This document shows positions 43,690 to 54,834 of a stretch of 64,000 bases of DNA, one piece after another (positions within the stretch are counted from its first letter, which is position 1; each line of letters opens with the position of its first letter). The DNA lies in the NCBI GenBank assembly GCA_964017235.1, contig OZ024935.1, positions 7,998,001 through 8,062,000 of the forward strand. The letters run 5' to 3'. The notes beneath the pieces were generated by a model, which saw only the letters and a program-made list of their open reading frames with translations, did no database searches and was not told where the DNA came from. Both the position numbers and the translations under genes were made by a program. Source of the stretch: Sabellastarte sp. h YS-2021. Taxonomy: Eukaryota > Annelida > Polychaeta > Sabellida > Sabellidae.

Positions 43690-45957
43690 GTGTGTATTAA
43701 GATTAGAATATAGTTTTATAGCCATACTACTGAATCTTTCTCAGTCAAATCACAGCGACCATAAAATTTCCTTCAGTTACCAAGGTTTCCTCGTGAAAAG
43801 GATACACCTCTTAAAATTTTAGTGTTCTTCTTATAAGAAGAAAATGAAAAGTGTAAATGATATAAATGTAATTTGTCAATCTATATGTGCTCTGTAATCA
43901 TAAAAATCAATTACCTCTGCTTGACTAAATTTTCTCTGAATGCTGAAATGATACTTACTATATAGTGTAATAACTTTTTAAAGGGTCAATGCAATGAATT
44001 AATTTTACAATCTAATTTGCACTCCAGATATTTCAGGGATTGTTCTTGAGCCCAAAGAACAGACACACAACATCCCATATTTTAATTTATACACAAGTTT
44101 ATCTCCGCATTTCTGCCTTTTCAACAAGTAGGCTGTTAAAGTATGTCAGGTCAGAGCAGAAATACACCACATTAGAACTTGAACACATTTTAATCTCATA
44201 AAATATATTGGGAGGTAGTAGGAAATCACTTGTGGAGAGTCTAGAAAGTAAGTCAAATTCCCTGTAGGGGTCAAACTGGGGTCATAAAATAGCTGATTTT
44301 GTGTTTTTGCCTTATGTCTCCTTTATTAATGCTCATACAGCTTTAGAATGTATTAAGATGTATTATTAATTGTACAGTTATATCAATATACATTACAGTT
44401 TATATCAATATACATGTGTACTATTATAAAGACAACCTCTGTTTAAATAATTAGGCAGCCTGTCAGGGGCGCTTACTTGTTTTCATGTAAGTTCTGCTGA
44501 TCACCACCACCGGATTATGGTCTCCCTTGAATAACTTCTTGTCATTTCAAATGTTTCTTTCCTGCTTATCTTTTTTTAAAACTATAGAGACGGGAAAAAT
44601 TTTGGAGATACTTTGTGGAGACCTGAAACTTTACTTTTTCCATATCTAACGTATATTGATATTGAAGTAGTTCAAAAAAAGACTCTTACTACCTTATGAT
44701 TTAAATATTAATGATGTTATGGCCATTTTAAACTTAAAATGTAGGGTTTTCAGTCCTTAACTCAGTTAATGCTAAAATGTTTGAAATAAAACTTGTGACA
44801 TTTATAAAGGTTTGCAGAAGGGGCATTCTCATTTTATGGTCACCTTAAAGATGCAATATGCATGAAGTTATGGTCACCTTACAGTGAAAAAAGGAAAAAC
44901 TTGCAGTGAAATTATAGAATTTTTAATCTCCAGCTATCATACTATTAAACTGATCTCAGTTAAATTTTGCTTATTAAAGATTACAATAGGGAAATTGTTA
45001 TTTCATATCCACCTTGGACTTCCAATACAAGTACCATCATGGCCATCTTGAAGTATAAATGAGGGTTTTCAGCTCCCAACTGACTTACTGTTCAATGACA
45101 TCAGTTCCACGTAACACATTGATTAAGCTTAAGGATGATTTTTAATGACCTTTTTACTTAAAATTCCTGTATTTAAGAGACTTTGGTCATCTTAACATAA
45201 TAAATATATAGTTTTTGCTCCCTCCTCATTTATTTTAAGACTTTTTAAAACCACACCTGCCACATGTATACTTAAAACAAAGTTTCTGTTATCTGGCAAA
45301 GCTAACCTCGTAGTGTTTTTGAAGTTATGGCATATTCAAAGAAAAAAATTGAGGTATTTAACATGCAGTGATGTGTTTATTAATATATTGTAGCTGATCA
45401 GTGTTCATATAATATAAATTCCCAATTTTAAGCACATTAAAAAACATCCCACATTTTCTGATTCCATTCTTGTGGAATTGTGTGGATCGAACTTTTCCTT
45501 TTTAGAAAAAAAACTTAAATTCAGCTTTTCTTTAGCAGCAGGAGTTGTTGATCTAGCTACTTATTCACATACACTATGTAAATTGGTCAAATATATAGGC
45601 TTGACTTCTTTCACAAGATAAGATGACTGGAAAAATCTTTCTCATAAACAGTTTTTCCTGTATAGTATATTGTGTATCTCCAGCTAATTGAAAAGGAATG
45701 GGTTCTGTTTTTCCTTCCTCTGTATTTGCTATTTTGTGATATCTATCTTGAGGCAGATTCATGGAAGTCCCACTCACTCACTGATGGGGTAGTGATGCCC
45801 CACTGTGCTTTGGGTGTTAACATATGTGTGTAAGATAATGTGTCACTGAGTGAAAAAGTTGATAAGGGATATTAAGAAGTATTCATTTCTTTTCATCAAG
45901 TGATATGCTTACAACTAATCTTTTTTTGAGGTAAATAATTCAAACAAGGACATTTAT
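43690..45957. other. Gene B intron 3, no gene recognised
   Basis: AT-rich. Repeated phrases such as TATGGTCACCTTA (44836, 44872) and ATATCAATATACAT (44380, 44403) hint at small old duplications. No exon or TE protein seen. Confidence 0.45.
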
Positions 45958-46083
45958 CTTTAGGTTCATGGTGTATTTCGTGCTTTTTATGTTATTGTGT
46001 TTTATTGACAGTTTTATTATGATATTTGTAATTTGCACATGGTTTATTTTGCATTTTGTTTTCTTTGTTGTTTGTTACTTTTT

Positions 46084-48005
46084 TTTTTATTCATATAAAC
46101 AACATACATAGACAAATAGTAGTACAATACATACATTACAATTGAACATTACACTACATACAGTACAATAGAATACAGTAGCTACATTACATTCTACTAC
46201 ATACATTACAAGAACAAACATGGCTACCAGATAAATTTTATTTCAAAGGGGGTTACTGTTAAATATTAAATTAAATTTTTAAATTTTTTAAACTTTTTTA
46301 AATAGTCTGGATTAGGTTTGCAATAAGCATCCATTTCCTTTTAAACTTTTCTGTGGAGTCTGTTATGGCATGGAGGTAAGATTGTTCATCATATACACGC
46401 TTGATGTTAAGTTGTAATGCTTTAAAACTAGGTTTACGACCATCTTTTAGACATAGAAACAAATATTTTTTTGTAATAAGAATAATGGCATTTAAAGAGA
46501 ATGGGATAGAGCCACGATCTTTAAGTCCGAGCAGTAGTGTTTTTTATCAATATTTAAAAATGAACCTGCTTCATTTTGAATCCAATTTCTTAGTAAAATC
46601 CATATTTCAGTGGAATACAGGCATTCAATAAAAATATGGATTATAGTTTCGGGCATATTTTTGCACAGGCGGCAGTGATTATTTTCAGATTTTTTTATCT
46701 TATGCAGCAAGACTTTTGTTCCCAATATACTATGAATGATTCTATATTGTAGCCAGATTATATGGTTATCTAGGATGGTTTTGAAGCATATTAAATGTAT
46801 ATTTTGCCATTCTTTGGGTTATAAATTGATTTGAAGTAACTGTTCCCACTTTTTTGTGTGTAATGGACTATCTTGGTTTTTTTGTCTTAGCACATCATAG
46901 AAGTCTTTACAACCTTTTTTTGACTTATGTATTAATGATAGTGTTGCAGGCCATATGGGTTTTTCTGGTATTAATTTTTTACTGTTGGTACCCTGTGTTT
47001 TTATCAATTTTCTTAAACCTGACTGCAGCCTATAATAATCAATAAAATGAAGGTTAACACGATAATTTTTTCTCACTTCCTCTAGGGTAAGCATGTTGCC
47101 ATCCCTATTGCATAGGTCTATTGCGTAGATGATCCCCACCTTATGACATTGTGCAAGGAAAAAAGTTTCATTTGAGATAATTGGATTATACCACAATGGA
47201 CAAGTGAGACATGACTGAGCAGAGCCCATTTGATTATGCAGTACTGTTTTCCATATATACAGAATATCCGCCCAAAATTTGTTTGAAGTTTTGTCAATAA
47301 TCGTTGCACAGTAAAGTGATCCCATATGTAATAGCTTCTCCAGTGATTTTATATTATATGTGCAAAGAAGCTGGTAATCAGAATTTGGATTTTGGATTAT
47401 TCTTCTTGGCCATGTTAGTTTAAGGGCTGATATTTGATTTTTGTGTTTTGATGTCGAGCATTTTTAAGCCCCCTCTGCTGTAGTCCAAGCACAAAGTATT
47501 TCCCTTTATTTTATCTGGTTTTTTATCCCATATAAATTCAAAGAATAACTGCTCCATTTTCTTTATAAACTGATCACTAGGGTCCGGAATACATAGGAAT
47601 AAATAGTTCAATTTAGATATTATAAGGGATTTCAGGACGGCTATCTTTCCTATAGGTGTCAATAGGTGTCTTTGCCATTGGGAAAGTGATGATTTTACAT
47701 TAATCAAAATTGGTTCATAGTTTAGACTGGGAATTTGTCTCAGGTCCACTGTAAAATTGATACCGAGTAGTGAAAAATTGTCGCAGCCCCAACGTAGTTC
47801 TTTGTCCACTTTCAGTTTAACTTTGGAGCCTTTGTTTCTCCCAACCCAGACTATTTGCGTTTTTTCTGTGTTAATCTTTAAACCAGAAATACTTCCAAAA
47901 ATTTCCAGCACATTGAGTGTAGCTTGGAGGGAGTCTTCAGTACCATCTAATATAATAGTGGTATCGTCAGCAAACTGTGTGATCTTTATCTGCATCTTTA
48001 TGATC
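46084..48005 (-). mobile_element. Nested L1-like LINE, 5'-truncated, with 41-bp target duplication
   Basis: The minus-strand element is inserted in the outer 3' UTR. The sequence starting TTTATTTTGCATTTTGTTTT is repeated at 46043-46083 and 48006-48046, 41 bp identical. The 3' end is at a T-run (46079-46088). The coding part covers RT motif C through the zf-RVT domain. It is the same family as 13500-16150. Confidence 0.9.
46492..47995 (-). pseudogene. L1-like ORF2 C-terminal half in three frames
   Basis: 47995-47420 has ITQFADDTTIILDGTEDSLQ (FADD motif C), LLTPIGKIAVLKSLIISKLN, FFEFIWDKKPDKIKGN and then DYSRGGLKMLD. 47325-46819 has the connection region (KGCKDFYDVLRQ). 46725-46492 has CRLCKNMPETIIHIFIEC (zf-RVT). 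Two frame changes separate them. The 5' truncation falls just before motif C. Confidence 0.85.
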
Positions 48006-48369
48006 TTTATTTTGCATTTTGTTTTCTTTGTTGTTTGTTACTTTTTACTTTAGTCTTTATTCTAGTCATTTCTTATAATGTTGTTTTTTTGGTCTTTTTG
48101 GCCATTTGTTAATTGTTATTTGTATATGTACTTTTGCGTATTACGGTCAATATTAGTTAATGTATTTGTTAGGTTTTAATAGTGCAGTATAACACGTAAG
48201 TGTTTTTGCACTTTAATTTTAAACTTACTTACTTACTTACTTTAGGTTCATGGAAGTAGAACCTTGTGGAAAGAATGCCTTGTCTGTTTTGAGAGAATGG
48301 AAAAAGCCTTAATAATATATAAAAAACCTTGTGCTGTCATGATGTTCAGATAGAATCATGTGTGAATTA

Positions 48370-48690
48370 AAATGTGTATTGACATATCAATATACTAGAA
48401 ACAAAGTAGAACAAGTAAGAAAACTGACATCTAAGATAACACATTTTGTGCAGTACAGCAGTGTGTGCAAGGATGGGTTCATGCTGTGATGGGCTTTCAT
48501 GATATTCACATATAGTCATGTGTGAATTAAAAATGTTAACAATAACATCTGACAACATGACTTTGTGTATTGAAATATCAGTATACTAGAAACAAAGTAG
48601 AAACAGTAAGAAAACTGAGATATAAGATAACACATTTTGTGCAGTATAGCAGTGTGTGCAGAGATGGGTTCATGCTGTGATGTAGCATAA
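48370..48690. repeat. Two-copy ~191-bp tandem duplication
   Basis: GTGTATTGACATATCAATAT at 48374 and GTGTATTGAAATATCAGTAT at 48565; both continue ACTAGAAACAAAGTAG, ATAACACATTTTGTGCAGTA and ATGGGTTCATGCTGTGATG. Diverged by a few percent to the eye. Confidence 0.85.
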
Positions 48691-48959
48691 ACAAATCTAG
48701 GGTCAAAGGTTCAAATGAGGCAGGCTCTCACTTTCCAAGCATCAAGTGAAGATTTTAAACATTACAAACTTGTGTGTTTTTAGTTTTGGTTTCTATCATG
48801 TTTAATGTGTGAATGAATTAATAGTTGAAATATATGCTTTCAGTTGAATTGATTGGCCCTTTAATTGTTAATAATTTTTTGTATTTGTATTTTCTTATTC
48901 CACAACAAAGGCATTGATTAACTTGTTGCTTTATAATGGTAGAAACATACACCTTCTTC

Positions 48960-49690
48960 AGAATCAATCCAGGTTGACAAGGATTGAGGGTTGAAGCAGA
49001 TTGTGAGTTGAGTGTCCACACTACAGAGTGTAACCTGGATAGAAAAGTGTCAAAAACTGAGAAAAATAAAGCCTCCAAATTTAAAAGAATCCATATTAAA
49101 ATTGTTTAAATAACAATTTTTTTAATATGATAAAATTAATGAAGATTTACAAGATTCCAATGTGATGTTATATGTCATACAGTTATACAGCTCATTAACT
49201 TTTATATAATCAACTTAACAGAAATTTTATATATTAAGACTGTGTCACTTTTTCAGCAACAGACCAATGAGAATCTTTTGAAATAGTTCTGCCTTTTCAA
49301 TTATCTCACCACAGTTACAAATATTCATATACTTTATGTCAAATTGCAATCATATAATAATCACACATCAATCACTTCTGGTGACATTTGTGTCATTTAT
49401 CTACCCTGCTAATAAAGAATTAAGAAATATATACATTAAGTTAAGAAGTTAATTCAAGGCAATATGTCAATTGGTTAGAGTAACAATACAATCAACCCTG
49501 TCAACCTGGATTGAGAGGGTTCACACTACAAAGGAGGCTGAAGCAATCTGCTTTAATCTATCTCTTTAGAAGGGTTGAGATTTACCCGAATCAGCTCAGA
49601 TTGTGACTTTTGAATTTGTGAGCATTCACACCAAATCCCAATCTGCTTCAGTCTGTGTCAACCTGAGGTGAATCACTAGCCTGAACACAC
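48960..49690. repeat. Related short repeats in opposite orientation, intron 3
   Basis: CCAGGTTGACAAGGATTGAG with GAAGCAGATTGTGAGTTGAG (48968-49008) resembles the reverse complement of CAATCTGCTTCAGTCTGTGT and CAACCTGAGG (49640-49675). GTCAACCTGGATTGAG also occurs at 49499. Probably a MITE-like family; ends not defined. Confidence 0.45.
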
Positions 49691-49918
49691 AGTATTTCCC
49701 AATATCCAGTCAGTACATTAGACTTATGAAGTGGATAACAAACAGGGACACACTCAACAGAAAGCACAACTAAGATGAACTACATTTAATAGTTGTATTA
49801 TCATGTCAGTTTGTGTCAGTTTTAATCCTGTTAATCTGTTGTTCTTAATTTAATAAAGTTTGTTGAAAAAGTTGTATTAGGTAGTCAGTACTTTAAATAA
49901 AACACTAAATTAAAAAAT

Positions 49919-50003
49919 TGATGGGCAATTTTCCTACCCATCACTTTAGCTGATGGGCAATTTTCCTGATAGGGTTCACTTGATGGGCATTTTTCCTGAG
50001 GGT
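49919..50003. repeat. Short tandem GATGGGCAATTTTCCT, three copies
   Basis: GATGGGCAATTTTCCTACCC, GATGGGCAATTTTCCTGATA and GATGGGCATTTTTCCTGAGG, in gene B intron 3, just upstream of exon 4. Confidence 0.85.
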
Positions 50004-50217
50004 TTTTTTTCGTACAGCCCAAACTTAGGATCCTAAATTGGGCTAGTAACAAACTTAAGATTGGCAAGATCTTATATTTTGCTTCAACAATTACAGAAAT
50101 GATTGTTGGTTCAGACATTACACGGAATTCTTGAAAGTTATAGTTATGGCTCCATTCATGTATTGAAAAATAAATTGATTATATGTATGTGTAAAGGAAC
50201 ATGTTTTCCTTCAACAG

Positions 50218-50743
50218 ATGAAATTATTGAAGTCCCAATTTCATGTCTGGTTGAACCATCCTCCTCGCGACTTCTGCGAGTTGCTGAAGAATGTCATGTT
50301 GCTGATTTGAAGGAAGAAATGATGTCCAACAAAATGAAGACAGCTTTGTTAATTGGACACTTGCCAAATGTTCAGAGAAAAGATTTAAATGTCCACCAAC
50401 TCAGGTCAGGGAACTACTGTATAGAGATTCTAGCAGGGAATCATAGAAGAATAGCACTGCAAGCAATAAGAAAGGAGACATCAGACCAGTTTTAAGAGAT
50501 GTGGCCAGTCATTATATATGCAGGGTTAACCGAGCAACAGGCATTGCGCATATCATACAGGGAAAACAAAACATTGAACTTTGCTAGGCCAACGACACTG
50601 CAAGACGAAACAATATTGTTTCGTCAGTGCCTGCTCTTGATCACTGCTGTTACCACAACAATAGGGAGAAAAGAAAAAGAAAGATGCTACAGTGACATAA
50701 GAGCCATCGCAGGGTACAAGGCGCATTCACATATTTTTCCTAA
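50218..50743 (+). CDS. Gene B exon 4, ParB-like segment with in-frame TAA
   Basis: The acceptor TTCAACAG precedes 50218, and phase 1 from exon 3 gives GDEIIEVPISCLVEPSSSRL. Further on are LIGHLPNVQRKDLNVHQLRS and GNYCIEILAGNHRRIALQAI. TAA at 50493-50495 follows SDQF; the same frame continues EMWPVIIYAGLTEQQALRIS, then YRENKTLNFARPTTLQDET. The GNHRxxAL box and a following LTEQQAL...REN box have the spacing of ParB/sulfiredoxin-fold proteins, where the Arg box binds phosphate or NTP; the assignment is by motif only. TTTTAAGAG may be a mutated TTTAAAGAG (F-K-E). The donor TAA|GTAAAA or a stop at 50747 ends the exon. Confidence 0.7.
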
Positions 50744-50920
50744 GTAAAACAAATCTTGTAAATAATTATCCCAGTGGTCTGGCATGGATTTATTGTGGCA
50801 GTTACTGGTCATAACAACTTATTCTCAACTGAGTAAAGTTTTTGAAAAACTGACATTTTAATGTTTCTCAAAATCTAAAAAAATATCTCGAGAATGCATT
50901 TTTCCTATTGAAAATATAGC

Positions 50921-51844
50921 TCATGTACTCTCTTTCCTGTTTGTCCAGTTTGGGTTGCATGGCAGGGCTTTGGCTTCTATTTTTGCTTGAAGTGCAGAGT
51001 TTGCTTGAAGAATTCTCTCAGCTATTTTGTTCTTTCCTGCTTGCTGTGCTTTTGCATATTGATAAGCATGCTCAGCTGATTTATGCATTATCCCAAAAAC
51101 TCTAAGCTCACAGGGAAAGAAGTTGCTTAGAGGGTTTTCTTTGACCGAAAATACAGTAACTGTCTTGTGTGGTTGCTTGGCAGTGCCAGAACATTTAGGG
51201 TCTCCTGGCCTGTGACTTTCCATCTTGCACACAACACAAACTTGCTCATTTGTGCACTGTGATCTGAAGTGTCCTTCCTGTAAGCAATGTGTGCACTTGA
51301 TCACTGGTTTTGGTTGCCCTCTGTGATAGATGCGTACTTTAGAGTCCCCAATCCAGGTAACTCTTGGCAATGGATCACTGAAACTGTCAACAAAAACTGT
51401 TCGATCGCCGTTTAACCATTCAGTTAACTCATTCTGATCATTTCTAGCCTTTGCATATTCAACTGGTGACCTCAATTTTATCCCTTGTGTCATTAAGTAC
51501 TTTTCAACACCCTTGTTTCCTTTTGAAATAGGCAAGTCTTTTATGGTAATTTTCATTATATTTTCATCAGTTTCTCCAGGGGCCAATTTTGCTCTCACTG
51601 GGTTGTTGCTAAAAACACCCACTCTCTGTTCCCTGATCACAATCCCATTGGCAAGTAGAGTCATCCTTGATTCATGATTCTTTGTGTAAACTCTCCACAC
51701 CATACCTATTCTTTGCACTCCAAGTAAACATGACCTTTCAATAGAGTCACATATTGCCACACACAGCTCCACTTCTTTCAGTGTCTTGAAATTAGGAATT
51801 TCCATAGCTCTTATAAACACAGGGGCCACATTTGGCAGCTCCAT
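50921..51844 (-). CDS. Retroelement ORF1: zinc-knuckle protein fused to a NADAR domain
   Basis: 307 residues from ATG at 51844. Residues 1-180 are a gag/ORF1-like region (FVDSFSDPLPRVTWIGDSKV, RIYHRGQPKPVIK). Zinc knuckle 1 is CTHCLQEGHFRSQC (184-197, CX2CX4HX4C); knuckle 2 is CVVCKMESHRPGDPKC (203-218, CX2CX4HX6C). From ~230 to the end is VTVFSVKENPLSNFFPCELR and MHKSAEHAYQYAKAQQAG, matching the first half of NADAR (YbiA-like N-glycosidase acting on ADP-ribose-type or riboflavin-intermediate substrates), with the PLSNFxPC and SxEHAYQ boxes and the Glu (268). A stop after CNPNWTNRKEST cuts the domain where family members continue with a W-x-R-x-x-VM box; a small frameshift is likely. It lies antisense in a gene B intron. 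No RT is adjacent. Confidence 0.75.
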   Translation of the reverse strand: MELPNVAPVFIRAMEIPNFKTLKEVELCVAICDSIERSCLLGVQRIGMVWRVYTKNHESRMTLLANGIVIREQRVGVFSNNPVRAKLAPGETDENIMKITIKDLPISKGNKGVEKYLMTQGIKLRSPVEYAKARNDQNELTEWLNGDRTVFVDSFSDPLPRVTWIGDSKVRIYHRGQPKPVIKCTHCLQEGHFRSQCTNEQVCVVCKMESHRPGDPKCSGTAKQPHKTVTVFSVKENPLSNFFPCELRVFGIMHKSAEHAYQYAKAQQAGKNKIAERILQANSALQAKIEAKALPCNPNWTNRKEST

Positions 51845-52554
51845 TGTTCTCTTGTGTACACTTAATTAATTAACTTTCAGTCTGATTATTTATCACAGTA
51901 TAAAACTGGTTGAAATGTCAAATTTTAAACTTCAAAAATCAGATAATTTAATCTTCTTTTCAGTACAATAGAAGTATCTTCTTATTCTATATTAAACTAT
52001 AAACCTTATTATCCAAAAAAGTTCCAGTTGTTTTGTTGTCACTTCATGTATTTTAAACAAACTATACAGAGTGACAAAAACAGGTCTTCTGTACAGAATA
52101 CCTTGACCTTCATCGCTCGCATATAGCTCATGTACGCTTGCATGAAACTTTTTATCAAATCTCTATGAACTTTCGAAATTCCGGATTTCATTAGGTTTCA
52201 AAGACCAGAAAACCAGTATTTTCACAACCGATCTGATCACTAATATTTTACTATCTTAACATTGTACTTTGTTTGGCCTTAAAATTGAAGATACTTATTA
52301 CTACATTTTAATTGCTAAAAATTGTCAGCATGTGCTTGAAAGTTTGCCGATATATTTTGATGTTATGATCAAACATGGTATTTAGAGCCAAGAGTTTAAA
52401 AACTAAACGTGCTTTTCTTAGTATTTTCAGATTTAAAAGTTCCAACAATTCAGTATTTCAAAAGTATAAGAGATAACTAGACTTATGCTGCTCGCTTTAT
52501 TGTGAGCCAGCGGTGTATTCCTGAACATAACAAACCTGTAGAAGGAATAATAAA

Positions 52555-53035
52555 AGACATAGAAGCTGAAGATTCCTGAAGTTATAAGCATGTTTAAGTT
52601 TGGCTGTCCTGATTTGACCTTGAAGGAGGGGTCCAAGGTGAAATGTTACCAAATCAAAAGATTCCCAACCCATGATTTCCTATATGTTGGTTTCACAACC
52701 CAAACCTTTAGGATGATTAAGAAGTGAGTTATCAGCACTTTTTAAGTTTGGCTATGCTCATTTGACCTTGAAGGAGAGGCAAAAGGTCACATCTGACCAC
52801 ACCAGAAGTACATGATTTCCTATAGGTTAGTTTAATATCTCAAACCACTAGGACCAATAATAAGCGAGTTATAAGCACTTTTAGGTTTTGCTATGCTTGT
52901 TTAACCTTGAAGGAGAGGCCCAAGGTCAAATCTGAGCACACCAAAAGATTCACAGCCCATGATTTCCTATATGTTAGTTTCACATTCCAAACCTCTATGA
53001 CCAATAATAAGTGAGTCATAAGCTCTTTTAAAATA
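52555..53035 (-). repeat. 144-bp tandem repeat (minus orientation)
   Basis: About 3.5 units containing AGTTTGGCTATGCTCATTTG, ACCTTGAAGGAGAGGC, CCATGATTTCCTATATGTTA and CAATAATAAG(T/C)GAGTTATAAGC. This is the reverse complement of the array at 12140-12780. Confidence 0.85.
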
Positions 53036-53404
53036 GTTTTCAAGTGATTTACTCAACAGTGAGAACGTCAAAGTAGCTATTACTCAGCTATGCAGTGAGC
53101 TACAGGTCTGTAATTTTACTATGTTACAGCTGACCCAAAAGAAGCTGAATATCATATTTAAACCAAATTCTGTAAATGCAATAGTTTTCAAGTTACAAGT
53201 CAAAGTTGAACGCAAGAAAATCTCTGCGGATGAGGCTGCGGATGATGACCTTGCATGATCCATAATATCCCTGCTTTTCCGAGATATAATTACAGTATAT
53301 TTTATTTTGCATACTATACGACTGCTCAATAAATATACTGTTCAAACTCTTACAATATAATTAGATATAGCTATTTGCTTATTTGGCTCTATTATTATTT
53401 ATAG

Positions 53405-53622
53405 ACAAATTCAGAAATCAATTCAAAGGCTAGAATACAAACAAAGTTAGCCAGGTCATCTGAGGCAGTATGGAATAAACTGAAAACTGTCTTTGCCATG
53501 TGGGACTCTAGTGCCTTGAAGGTAAGTGGGAAATCTACCAGTATCCCACAAGGCGTTTTCAAGACATTTCACAAGATCCCAGATGAAGAGAAGCTCACAG
53601 CTTTGGACATGCTGATTGCCAA
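53405..53622 (+). CDS. Gene B exon 5
   Basis: The acceptor TATTTATAG precedes 53405; the donor CCAA|GTAATG follows 53622. It reads TNSEINSKARIQTKLARSSE, then AVWNKLKTVFAMWDSSALKV, then SIPQGVFKTFHKIPDEEKLT and ALDMLIA. It ends in phase 2 and joins exon 6 as Asn. An internal AAG|GTAAGT near 53521 is a perfect donor too and could give a shorter isoform. No known domain. Confidence 0.6.
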
Positions 53623-54436
53623 GTAATGAACGGTTGGTAATTTCATCAACAAATGCAAGGAAATGAATTAAAAATGGTGAGTTCAAGGTCCCCATAGTAA
53701 TGTTGTGCTATTAATCTATGATATAGTTGAATAAAAAGCTTTTGGGAACACAAACCACTATTTATTTTATTTTAACTGTAGTTATTTAAATGGGTGTACA
53801 ATTATTCAGTCATTGTCTAAACTAGTGTAGAAATATTTTTATCTATCAAATATCATTGTTTTGTATCTGTTTATTTTATATTCACTTAGACATGCACCCT
53901 CAAATTTTATCAATTTAAATAAGAAATGCAAGTAAATGATTATGCTAGGAAGATAAATCAAATATTACATTAAAACAAGGATAATAGACTCAAATCACCA
54001 CAAATATAAACAAAATATAACTTAAATGCTTTTCACAAATGTGTCCATCACTACATGCTTTACATGCTCTCACTTGTGACTGTCTGAGGTGTCAATCACT
54101 TTGACAACCATGGGGCACCCTGTTTTTCTGTTTATTTTATATGTTTGAATTTATGATCACTTTTGTGATTTTAACCAGTGAATTTACCAAATTTTTACAA
54201 AATAGATTTCTAGTCTTTGTAACAAAGAGTATAACAAAAAAGATGAGTTTTAAAACTATTGGTTGTACTTGAATTTTATTGATCAAAGCTCAGTAATGAA
54301 CCAGGAAAAGATAACACCAAAGTTTGCACACATGGTCCCAGAAACAGTAACTGATCAGTTATTTTATAACTCAATTTTTGTAAACTTAAATCTAATATCT
54401 GGGTTAAACATATCTTTTAATGAATATCCAAATCAG

Positions 54437-54530
54437 TGCTGCAGCAGATGAATTAGTGGATGAAGATGATACTGAGTTAGAAGAATTGAAAGCAGTAGGA
54501 CAAGAAAACACAGGTTCTCCTTCAGACAAG
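54437..54530 (+). CDS. Gene B exon 6, acidic
   Basis: The acceptor CCAAATCAG precedes 54437; the donor AAG|GTAATT follows 54530. It reads AAADELVDEDDTELEELKAV and then GQENTGSPSDK. A run of Asp/Glu suggests a disordered acidic region. Phases fit on both sides. Confidence 0.65.
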
Positions 54531-54756
54531 GTAATTAAAAATGTTCTATGTTGATAGAATTGAAAGAAAACAATTGCAGTACATGTACATGCTTTGAAAA
54601 TAGAAAACTCCCTTGTCAGTATATTAATTCAGGAAAACATTAAATCAAGAAAACCATCAGAAACTAAGAAATTAAAAATATAACATTATTAGATTGAAAG
54701 GCACAGTGCACTTGTTAATACATGTATATTATCCTAATTTCTGCATTTATTTACAG

Positions 54757-54834
54757 ATGTGCCATGCTTGTACATTACACCTGGCTGAATGTGAAAGAAA
54801 AGAAAAACAGATTCAAGACTTGGTCATAATCTGA
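54757..54834 (+). CDS. Gene B last exon, CxxC and helical tail
   Basis: The acceptor ATTTACAG precedes 54757. In phase 0 it reads MCHACTLHLAECERKEKQIQ, then DLVII, then TGA at 54832-54834. CHAC plus a heptad-like helix (LHLAECERKEKQIQDL) suggests a short coiled-coil tail. A CR1/L2-like LINE begins about 150 bp downstream. No obvious polyadenylation signal is assigned. Confidence 0.6.
   Translation: MCHACTLHLAECERKEKQIQDLVII

Larger units (their letters stand above)
45972..48239 (+). mobile_element. Truncated LINE 3' UTR (outer element) split by a nested LINE
   Basis: 48047-48239 together with 45972-46083 is the plus-strand 3' UTR of the RNase H-LINE family (the reverse complement of 1118-1400: GTGTTTTTGCACTTTAATTT, TTTGCATTTTGTTTTC). 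It ends in (ACTT)n at about 48224-48240. The 14-bp word CTTTAGGTTCATGG flanks it at 45958-45971 and 48240-48253, the target-site duplication. Confidence 0.85.
40852..54834 (+). other. Gene B: spliced gene with ParB-like segment, ~14 kb
   Basis: Exons are at 40852-40968, 41876-42025, 43117-43248, 50218-50743, 53405-53622, 54437-54530 and 54757-54834. Joins 2-3, 3-4, 5-6 and 6-7 keep phase. Joins 1-2 and 4-5 do not, so a short exon may be missing at each. The protein has an N-terminal region without a recognised domain, a ParB/nuclease-like segment (LAGNHRRIAL and then LTEQQALRISYREN), a basic/aromatic region, an acidic stretch and a CxxC coiled tail. The in-frame TAA at 50493-50495 means the copy may be defective. 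The large intron 3 holds nested LINEs; another intron holds the NADAR ORF. Confidence 0.7.
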
